Assembly: GCF_022698165.1 (NCBI RefSeq)
Contig: NZ_JALDAY010000013.1
Span: forward strand, 62,001 to 126,000
Source: Streptomyces cylindrosporus
GTDB taxonomy: Bacteria > Actinomycetota > Actinomycetes > Streptomycetales > Streptomycetaceae
Direction: 5' to 3'
Length of the DNA: 64,000 nt
The translations under genes were made by a program, and so were the position numbers. Position 1 is the stretch's first letter. Each line of letters begins with the position of its first letter. Under the pieces are notes generated by a model. The model was given only the letters and a program-made list of their open reading frames with translations, searched no databases and was not told the DNA's origin. Shown here one piece after another: positions 58,123-64,000 of this stretch.

Positions 58123-58747
58123 GTGGGCGGCGGGTGGGAGTACCCACTGCTCGTGCGGGCCGTTGTCGCGGTGGAGACCGGCTACGGCTTCGATGCGCAG
58201 TTCGCGCCGCGGCTGGCCGGCGCCTTCAGCGTCCCCGATCCGGCCGGTGTCATGGTGGCGGTTTTGGGCGGGCTGGAGAATCTTGCGGCGGACGGGCCGG
58301 ACGCGGACGTGCTGCGGGTCTGGCAGCCGCGGCGGGCCCTCGGCATGGATCCGATGACGGTGCGGGACGTCTACCAGGGCCTGTTCGACGAGGCGGCCGT
58401 GGCCCTGACGGTCCGTCAGGGCGTGGTGGGCTACCTGTCGCGGCGCGCCTGCCCGGTGCTGTCGCTGTCGGCGGCCGCCTCCCTCAAGCCCAAGGGGATC
58501 GACAGCGACTGGGTGGAGGCTTTGAGCCGGCACTCCTACAGCGCGTCGGCGTTCCTCGAAGGGGTCGGGCACTGGCTGTTCCAGGAGCGTACGGGCACGT
58601 GCCTCGGCCCGTCTGGAACAACAGTACGGCGACGCGCACACCCGCATCCGCTGCATGGTCGGCCTGTTCGTCGAGTTCGGTGACCGGCTCAGTCTCGTCC
58701 ACGCCCAGCGCAGTCACAGCTGGCTCCGGGCCCGCCTCGGCGCTTGA
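58123..58747 (+). pseudogene. Frameshifted hypothetical gene
   Basis: From GTG 58123 the frame reads YPLLVRAVVAVETGYGFDAQFAPRL, AGVMVAVLGGLENLAADGPD, SLSAAASLKPKGIDSDWVEALSRHSYSASAFLEGVGHWLFQERTGT. At about 58600 a one-base shift is needed to continue naturally: ARLEQQYGDAHTRIRCMVGLFVEFGDRLSLVHAQRSHSWLRARLGA, stopping at 58745-58747. Together about 207 residues. The unshifted frame runs into an Arg/His/Pro shadow. No family recognised. The start is uncertain. Confidence 0.5.
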
Positions 58748-58770
58748 CGCGGCGAGGCGGCCCCTTGCCG

Positions 58771-59061
58771 TCCTCGGGCGAACACCACACGGGCGCCGCC
58801 TGCTTCGAGCAGGCGACCTGTTCAGCGAGGCGGGGGCGATGCTCACCGCGGCGACACCTCCTCGCCGTCGGCGATCCCGGTGCGGCCCGTACGGTCCGGG
58901 AACGCGGGGTGCGGCTCCTGACGAGGACCGACCCGGCTGCGGCCGAGGGGATCCGTACGTGCCTGTCGGCCCTCGGGGACGCGGTGCCGACGCCACGGAT
59001 CGACGTCGTGTCCACCTTCCCCGAGGACTTGCCGCGGACTGCCGGGGCAGGACATGAGTGA
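58771..59061 (+). pseudogene. Decayed helical-repeat (TPR-like) sequence
   Basis: One frame reads AGDLFSEAGAMLTAAT, and after a shift near 58856 another reads HLLAVGDPGAARTVRERGVRLLTRTDPAAAEGIRTCLSALGDAVPTPRIDVVSTFPEDLPRT. The combination LFSEAGAMLTAATHLLAVGDPGAARTV has the small-residue pattern of TPR helices. No start or complete domain is present. It may be a relic of the same gene family as the small minus-strand gene at 57581. Confidence 0.3.
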
Positions 59062-59494
59062 CTGGCTCCTCGCGGGCCCAGGCGCCGCGTTGCACGGCCC
59101 CTGGAGTTGGCGGCCCGCTGCTCGTACGGTCTCACCGGCCGGTCCGGCAGGGTGGTCGCCCCTGGGGCCCGCGGGCGGGACAGCCCGCCCGCTTTGGCGT
59201 TGGTGCGAGGCTGCGGACAAACGTCGGCGGTCCGCCCGATCACCGGTGAGCACGCGCCGGTTCCCACCGGGATGAGGCATTCGGCCACAGGGCCGGGCAG
59301 CCGAGCATCAAGGAGGATCCGGGTGGGACGGTGGGCGATGTCCGGTGGGGTGTGGCTGCGCCGGTACGCCTCGACGGGGAGGCGGTCGGCCGCTTCGTCC
59401 CGGTAGCCGTGTGCCTGTATCTCCAGGCGCGCCGCGCGATTCGAAGCGCCCGGCGGGCGGGCCGTTGGTGCTGTCGGGGGCGGCTGGAGGTGGT
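59062..59494. other. Gene-poor stretch downstream of the MFS gene
   Basis: About 430 bases. The minus strand between about 59240 and 59440 reads LEIQAHGYRDEAADRLPVEAYRRSHTPPDIAHRPTRILLDARLPGPVAECLIPVGTG, a natural-looking but startless piece in a longer open frame. It may be another fragment of decayed coding DNA. No family recognised. Confidence 0.3.
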
Positions 59495-60889
59495 TCACGG
59501 TGTGCGGCGTGCGCTGAGGCCGGGTTGCTGCTGCGCTGCGGGGGAGGGTGTCGGCCGGGACCTCGTCAGCCACAGGCCCGTGCACACGGCGGTGGCCAGG
59601 GTGACGGCTCCGGCCACGGCGAAGGCGCTGTCGAGACCGGCCTCGAAGGAGGCGCCGCCGGACTGCCGAGCGCGGACCACGGCGCCGAGCACTGCCACAC
59701 CGAGCACCGCGCCGATCTGCCGGGTGGTGCTGCTGATGCCCGAGGCGAGGCCGCCTTCCTGTGGGGCGACCGCCTGGATGGCGGCGCCGGTCAGCGGGGA
59801 CATGGCCAGGGCGAAGCCGACGCCGACCGTGGCCAGCCGCCACCACACGTTCACGTAACCGGTGTCGGTGTGTAGGGCGCCCAGCGTGAGGAGTCCGAGC
59901 CCGGCCAGCGTCAGGCCGCCGGTGACGACGGACCGGTAGCCGTAGCTGGCGGCGAGGCGGCCCGCAAAGGGGCTGACGACGACCATGGCGAGGGTGGCGG
60001 GCAGGGACTGCAGTCCGGCCCGCAGGATCGAGCTGCCCTGGACGTCCACGAAAAACTGCGAGAAGAAGAACGACGAGCCCATGAGCGCGAACCCCACCAC
60101 GATCATGGCGGAGTTGGAGACGGTGAACAGCCGCTGACCGAACAGGCCCGGCGGCAGCATCGGTGCGGGGTGGCGCCCCTCCACGGTGACGAACGCGGCG
60201 AGGAGGACGGCCGCCGCGGCGAAGCCGCCGAGGATCACCGGTGAGGTCCAGCCGCGCGAGCCGCCTTCGATGAGGGCGTAGGCCAGGGTGCCGACCCCGA
60301 GAGCGGACAGGATCGTGCCCGGGATGTCGAGGGCGCGGGCGTCAGGGTTGCGGGACTCCTGCAGGACGCGCCGGCCGGCCACCAGCAGGACTACGCCGAT
60401 GGGCACGTTGACCAGGAAGATCGCGGGCCAGCCGAACGCCTGCGCCAGGACGCCTCCGGCCACGGGCCCGGCGGCCAGGCCGATGCCACTGAGCCCTGCC
60501 CACAGCCCGATCGCCCTGACCCGTTCCTGCGGGGCGGGATGCGCGGCCACCAGGAGTGCGAGCGAGGCGGGGCTCAGGGCCGCGGCCCCGACTCCCTGCA
60601 GCACCCGCCCGGCCACCAGCCAGCCGACCGAGGGGGCGACGCTGCACAGCACGGACGCGGCAGTGAACACAGCGACACCGCTCAGGTACACGCGCTTGCG
60701 GCCGAAGCGGTCGGCGAAGACTCCGCCGGACAGCAGCAGCATGGCGACCAGCAGCACGTACGCGTCGACGATCCATTGCAGACCGGTCAGTCCCGTGTCC
60801 AGGCGGTGCTGCATGTCGGGCAGTGCCGCGCCGACGATCGTGTTGTCGAGCAGCACCATGAACTGCCCCAGGCAGGTCACTACGAGCAC
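59495..60889 (-). CDS. MFS drug-efflux transporter, DHA2 (EmrB/QacA) type
   Basis: 464 residues from GTG 60889, with GGAGGAG upstream. Fourteen-TM family signatures: LGQFMVLLDNTIVGAALPDMQ, WIVDAYVLLVAMLLLSGGVFADRFGRKRVYLSGV (motif A), GRVLQGVGAAALSPASLALLVA, GVLAQAFGWPAIFLVNVPIGVV (motif C region), GGLASGISSTTRQIGAVLGVAVLG. It expels drugs or secondary metabolites by proton antiport. Divergent from the TetR gene at 60995; matched operator elements lie between the two, so TetR represses the pump. Confidence 0.93.
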   Translation of the reverse strand: MLVVTCLGQFMVLLDNTIVGAALPDMQHRLDTGLTGLQWIVDAYVLLVAMLLLSGGVFADRFGRKRVYLSGVAVFTAASVLCSVAPSVGWLVAGRVLQGVGAAALSPASLALLVAAHPAPQERVRAIGLWAGLSGIGLAAGPVAGGVLAQAFGWPAIFLVNVPIGVVLLVAGRRVLQESRNPDARALDIPGTILSALGVGTLAYALIEGGSRGWTSPVILGGFAAAAVLLAAFVTVEGRHPAPMLPPGLFGQRLFTVSNSAMIVVGFALMGSSFFFSQFFVDVQGSSILRAGLQSLPATLAMVVVSPFAGRLAASYGYRSVVTGGLTLAGLGLLTLGALHTDTGYVNVWWRLATVGVGFALAMSPLTGAAIQAVAPQEGGLASGISSTTRQIGAVLGVAVLGAVVRARQSGGASFEAGLDSAFAVAGAVTLATAVCTGLWLTRSRPTPSPAAQQQPGLSARRTP

Positions 60890-60909
60890 GACGTCTCCTC
60901 CCCCTTCAC

Positions 60910-60932
60910 TAAAGCAGCCATCGACTGCGTTA
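60910..60932. promoter_or_regulatory. TetR operator upstream of the MFS gene
   Basis: TAAAGCAG (60910-60917), 7 bases, CTGCGTTA (60925-60932), an imperfect inverted repeat with one mismatch per half. The start of the site, TAAAGCAGCC, is mirrored exactly at 60974-60983. Confidence 0.65.
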
Positions 60933-60973
60933 AGCGGGACCGTAGAGCAGCCGGGCACGCAAACGCAAGTACG

Positions 60974-60983
60974 GGCTGCTTTA
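60974..60983. promoter_or_regulatory. TetR operator half-site near the TetR gene
   Basis: GGCTGCTTTA, the exact reverse complement of 60910-60919. It lies 11 bases before the TetR start codon, overlapping its ribosome-site region, so repression of its own gene is plausible. Confidence 0.6.
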
Positions 60984-60994
60984 AGGTGGGAGGC

Positions 60995-61564
60995 ATGGAC
61001 GAGCTACAGCGCACCCGGCGGCCCGGCGGACGCAGCGCCCGTATCGGCGCGGCGGTGCATCAGGCGGTCACCGACCTGGTCGGCGAACGCGGGTACGGCG
61101 GATTCACCGTCAGCGAGGTCGCGGCCCGCGCGGGAGTCGCCGACACCACCGTCTACCGCCGCTGGGGCAGCCTCGAAGCGCTGCTCACCGATGTGACGCT
61201 GACCCGCCTCACCGCGCGCTCCCCGATGCCCGACACCGGGTCCCTGGTCGGCGACCTGCGTACCTACGCGGCCCAAGTGGCTCGCGAGATCACCGGACCC
61301 GACGGGCTGGCAGTACTCCGCCTGGCCGTCCTCCTGTCCGGCTCCGGACCCGAGGGCCTGCGCCTGCGCGACGGCTTCCTCGCCGAACGGGCCCGGCAGC
61401 TGCAGTCCATGCTGGACCGGGCGCGCGAGCGCGGGGAGTCGCCCCCCGACGCGCTGGCCGTCGTCGACCACGTCATGGCCCCGATGTACATCCGCGTCCT
61501 GTTCGGCGCCGAGCCGCTCACCCCGGAATACGTGGAGGGCCTGGTCGACCGGCTGCTCGGCTGA
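60995..61564 (+). CDS. TetR-family repressor of the efflux pump
   Basis: 189 residues from ATG 60995 with GTGGGAGG upstream. HTH: SARIGAAVHQAVTDLVGERGYGGFTVSEVAARAGVADTTVYRRWGSLEALLTDVTLTRLTARSP. The C-terminal domain (about 75-189) matches the TetR_C subgroup with GDLRTYAAQVAREITGPDGLAVLRLAVLLSG and DALAVVDHVMAPMYIRVLFGAEPLTPEYVEGLVDRLLG. Divergent from the MFS gene and probably its local repressor, released by a substrate of the pump. Confidence 0.92.
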   Translation: MDELQRTRRPGGRSARIGAAVHQAVTDLVGERGYGGFTVSEVAARAGVADTTVYRRWGSLEALLTDVTLTRLTARSPMPDTGSLVGDLRTYAAQVAREITGPDGLAVLRLAVLLSGSGPEGLRLRDGFLAERARQLQSMLDRARERGESPPDALAVVDHVMAPMYIRVLFGAEPLTPEYVEGLVDRLLG

Positions 61565-61890
61565 CCGTCGGATGGCCACGCGGTCGGCGTCCGCCCATCG
61601 GTCGACAAGACCGGTCAGCGGACGATCGCACAGCGCCCGGTCCGGGAGCGCACGGGCCAGGGCCTGCGCGAAGCGCTCGGCGTGCAGGACCCCGGCAAGG
61701 GGCGACTGCCGTCACGGCCTCGGGCCGGGCTGCTGTGGGCCGCCGGACCGCTGTCGCGGCGCGTACGGTGCGCAGCGACGGGTGAGGCACGACCCCCGGC
61801 AGGGGAGCCGCACACCTTGCTCAACAAGGTGTTGCACACCCGGCAGCCGGATGACGGATCACCCGGAGGCCTCCGAGAGGTTCGAGCGCC

Positions 61891-61929
61891 GTGGCCGGCT
61901 CGGGTGCGTACGGGTGTGCAGTCGATGCC
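61891..61929 (+). repeat. 39-bp direct repeat, left copy
   Basis: Begins GTGGCCGGCTCGGGTGCG and ends GATGCC. It matches 62676-62714 at 37 of 39 positions and in the same orientation. The two copies flank the truncated phosphotransferase fragment. On the minus strand both encode the peptide CTPVRTRAGH. Confidence 0.85.
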
Positions 61930-62565
61930 GCGGACACGGTCGGCGCTGGGGTCCTGGCGGGCGGCTAACGACCACCGTGCGTGGATGACGTCGAGGTCGA
62001 TGTCGGTGCCGTAGCCGGCGATGACGTCGTCGAGGTGTTCCTCGTGTCCGAGCGTCAGGGTGGCGAGGTCGAACAGGGCATCACCCCCGCCCGCCTCGGA
62101 CCAGTCGATGATGCCGGTGACCTCGTCGCCGTCGACGAAGACGTGGTCGATCTGCAGGTCGCCGTGGGTGAACACCCGGGTCCACGGCCGGATCGCGGCC
62201 TCGGCGATGTCACGGTTGCGGGTGACCAGGGCGGCGGGCAGGACGCCGTTGGTCACGAGCAGGTCGCACTCGGCGTCGAGTTCCGCCGCCAACTCGTCGG
62301 GACCTCGGCGGCGCCGGCCGGGCCAGGGCGGCAGGGGCGCTTCGTGCAGCTTCCGGACGGCGGCACCCGCCGCGGTCCATGCCGCCGGGGATGCGGTGGA
62401 CGGCTCGCCGAGGCGGCCGAGCGCGGTCCCCGCGACCGCGGCGATCGCGAGTACGGGCGGCTTGCGCCACAGGACCTTCGGAGTCGGGACCGGAGCCAGG
62501 GTCATCGCCTCGACCTCGACGTCGATGCGCGCCCGATCCGCGTCCACCGACGACTTTGGCCTCAT
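61930..62565 (-). pseudogene. Truncated APH-family phosphotransferase gene fragment
   Basis: The frame reads DVEVEAMTLAPVPTPKVLWRKPPVLAIAAVAGTALGRLG, AAWTAAGAAVRKLHEAPLPPWPG, FTHGDLQIDHVFVDGDEVTGIIDWSEAGGGDALFDLATLTLGHEEHLDDVIAGYG, showing the HGDLQxxHV catalytic loop and IIDWSEAG of aminoglycoside/homoserine-kinase-like phosphotransferases. The N-terminal kinase lobe is missing: only a short start (MRPKSSVDADRARI) precedes residue 20 of the normal protein. The C-terminus is lost too: after IHARWSL the frame runs into repeat sequence (DCTPVRTRAGH) and continues as Arg-rich shadow to 61615. Both ends coincide with the direct repeats. Confidence 0.65.
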
Positions 62566-62675
62566 CCATGGGCGACGAGTATCCCGGGGATGATCGCCGA
62601 CTTCCCCGTGTTTGTCGCGTGCGACGGCGCGGCTGACCGCCACCACTTCGTCAGGAGCCCTTGGGGGAGGATGCG

Positions 62676-62714
62676 GTGGCCGGCTCGGGTGCGCACGGGT
62701 GTGCAGTTGATGCC
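62676..62714 (+). repeat. 39-bp direct repeat, right copy
   Basis: Right partner of 61891-61929 with two substitutions. The spacing between the copies is 746 bp, which contains the phosphotransferase fragment. Confidence 0.85.
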
Positions 62715-63025
62715 GGTCAAGGCCCCTGTCGTGGGTGATGCCCGTGGTGCAGGATCTCCCACGTGACCAGCTGTCCCGCCGGGGCGAGCGATCACCCTGT
62801 TTCCCGCCGCTGGGGTACGCCCATCGGATCCAGTGAGTCCAACTCGGGGTCCCGACGCGCCTTCACGGCCGCCGGCGCCGCGGTAGGCGGCGTCGTGGTG
62901 GCCTGGCCGCAGCCGACGACTCCACCCGCTGCCAATGGGCCTTCATCGACCAGAACGCCTTCCCCACCGGATTCTGATCCGTCGGTCCCGGACCGTGCTG
63001 TCGTGCGCGTCGACCTTGGGGGTTG
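62715..63025. other. Gene-free stretch
   Basis: About 310 bases with no credible coding frame; no strong palindrome or promoter was noted. Confidence 0.4.
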
Positions 63026-63319
63026 TCAGCGAATCGCTTTGTCTCGGACGGGTTCCTGCTGCTGCCGTTGTTGTTGCTGCTCGTTCCAGAGGCCGGCGAG
63101 CTCACCAAGTGCGCTGTGAACGTGGTGCAGTTCCCACAGCAGATAGACGCCGGCCCCGGCGAAGGGGATCCAGGCACCCCAGTGGAAGACGAGAACCGGC
63201 ATGCACAGCAGGCCGACCAGGACAAGGAACTTGACGAGGACCTCGGCTGCGTATGTGTGGTTGCGCCGGACGACGACACGCTCTCCGCGGCCGTGCATCC
63301 ACTGCAGATGCGATCTCAT
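63026..63319 (-). CDS. Small membrane protein with Gln-rich tail
   Basis: 97 residues from ATG 63319, ribosome site AAGGAG close upstream; the frame is open further but that part (CCACLETGTDVW) has no ribosome site. Two hydrophobic segments, about 27-47 (EVLVKFLVLVGLLCMPVLVF) and about 49-66 (WGAWIPFAGAGVYLLWELHH). The tail (LGELAGLWNEQQQQRQQQEPVRDKAIR) is rich in Gln from CAG/CAA repeats, with opposite-strand TTG/CTG runs, so the length may vary. Unknown function. Confidence 0.7.
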   Translation of the reverse strand: MRSHLQWMHGRGERVVVRRNHTYAAEVLVKFLVLVGLLCMPVLVFHWGAWIPFAGAGVYLLWELHHVHSALGELAGLWNEQQQQRQQQEPVRDKAIR

Positions 63320-63701
63320 GAGCGGCTCCTTGTGCGCTGGGTCGGCGTCATCCCGTCCGGCCGGTTCACGACGGGCCACCTGACTCCTTGCCACGGCCTG
63401 CTCGGCGGCCACGACGGACGGCCACACGTCCGTACCAGTTTCAAGGCACGCGCAGCACCAAGCCGGGTCTGCCACAGCAGTTCGCCACATCTCCATACGG
63501 CCACCATGAATGGTGGAGCCCGTTCCGGGAGTGAAGCGGGTTCCTCGTCCGGCTGCTGACACTTTCCGCATGTACTGCTCTCCGGTGCGGCGGTGTGGGC
63601 CGCCCGGAGAGGCGCTGCTCAGCCGTGTGCCGCGGTGGTACGCCGTGTGGCCGGGGCCGGACATGGCGGCCCGGCCCCGGCAGGCCGGTCGGGTCCTGCT
63701 C
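63320..63701. other. Gene-free stretch
   Basis: About 380 bases between the small membrane protein and the partial gene; no credible ORF, no strong hairpin. Confidence 0.4.
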
Positions 63702-64000
63702 TCACCTGGTCGACGGACTCGTCGAGACCGTGTTGCCGGCCGGCGGGGTGAGAACGACCTGCGGCTGGCCGGCGACCGGGGGCGGCGGGGCCGTCTCCTG
63801 CGCCGGGAGCGCGGGTTGAGCAGTCTCCTCCAGGAGAGCTTGGTCGAAGTCGACCGCGCCTGTCTTCTCGATGACCGTGATGTGGTCCAGGACGGTGCTG
63901 TTGGCCAGGTTGGCCAGCGCGCGGATCAGCGAATTCCTCGTGGTGGAGCGGACGGCGGCGATGGTGGAGAGGGTCTGGCCGTTCGTCGCGCGCAAGGTGG
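63702..64000 (-). CDS. Unrecognised gene, cut by the right window edge
   Basis: The frame enters from the right and stops at TGA (63702-63704). The visible 99 residues read LRATNGQTLSTIAAVRSTTRNSLIRALANLANSTVLDHITVIEKTGAVDFDQALLEETAQ, followed by a Pro/Ala-rich tail PALPAQETAPPPPVAGQPQVVLTPPAGNTVSTSPSTR. The first part is mixed helical/strand; the tail looks disordered or linker-like. I recognise no family. Confidence 0.5.
   Translation of the reverse strand, partial: TLRATNGQTLSTIAAVRSTTRNSLIRALANLANSTVLDHITVIEKTGAVDFDQALLEETAQPALPAQETAPPPPVAGQPQVVLTPPAGNTVSTSPSTR

Noticed and set aside
61811..61829. CACCTTG-CTCAA-CAAGGTG hairpin considered as an attachment site or terminator
   Set aside because: Only a 7-bp stem, with no tRNA, integrase or gene end adjoining.
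61877..61890. GGTTCGAGC-like string that could suggest a tRNA T-loop
   Set aside because: No acceptor stem or anticodon arm could be formed around it.

Overview
The window is high-GC actinobacterial DNA, almost certainly from a Streptomyces or close relative. Signs of this are GTG starts and translationally coupled ATGA/GTGA overlaps, GAF-ANTAR and STAS-ANTAR regulators, a CDGSH/heme-oxygenase-like oxidase operon, secreted GH92 and SGNH enzymes, long G+C-only hairpins without U-tracts as terminators, a match to the Streptomyces sigma-B promoter consensus, and one rare TTA codon. The mixture of mobile-element debris, frameshifted genes and regulator/enzyme pairs suggests an accessory region such as a chromosome arm.

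Layout. 0-5.3 kb: tail of a Tn554-type tyrosine transposase with a broken TnpC-like partner, then a set of nucleic-acid-acting genes: a secreted NucA/NucB-type DNase with a ComJ (Nin)-like partner, a C-terminally short uracil-DNA-glycosylase-like protein, a two-domain PD-(D/E)XK-like nuclease and a frameshifted zinc-ribbon gene. 5.3-9 kb: a quinone oxidoreductase, a NarL-type response regulator, a histidine-kinase remnant abutting a 5'-truncated Rhs gene with an aromatic-rich C-terminal domain, and a small membrane protein (immunity candidate). 9-14.1 kb: a double-GNAT fusion, an aldo/keto reductase divergent from an AraC regulator, and a TetR/SDR divergent pair with two perfect operators.

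14.1-24.2 kb is the most coherent block. On the minus strand lie an Orn/Lys/Arg-type decarboxylase, a FAD/Rieske oxidoreductase, a HAD phosphatase, then an overlapping trio: N5-glutamine-type methyltransferase, CDGSH Fe-S protein and HO-like iron-containing redox enzyme. On the plus strand lie two overlapping GAF-ANTAR proteins and topoisomerase IB, facing a STAS-ANTAR protein with a sigma-B-type promoter. It looks like a stress/redox module with RNA-level regulators. 24.2-30 kb: small regulators, an F420/NADPH-type reductase, and accessory copies of ctaD, ctaF and a qcrB-like cytochrome b gene without their usual partners. 30-38 kb: MocR/DJ-1 divergent pair, MFS exporter, an HTH protein, two secreted or anchored hydrolases.

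38-42 kb: a kinase / duplicated-hybrid-motif / class-III aminotransferase fusion followed by its LacI regulator, behind a perfect 22-bp palindrome. 42-48 kb: DHFR-like reductases, AraC/PhyH pair with a coupled small protein, VOC protein, membrane metallophosphoesterase. 48-56 kb: secreted GH92 mannosidase with a double LacI-type operator, two secreted alpha/beta hydrolases (one with a TTA codon), and a gene-poor decayed stretch between them. 56-64 kb: methyltransferase, several decayed or frameshifted genes, a TetR/MFS efflux pair with matching operator half-sites, a truncated phosphotransferase fragment between 39-bp direct repeats, a small membrane protein, and an unrecognised gene running off the right edge. 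No tRNA, rRNA, CRISPR array or replication origin was seen.
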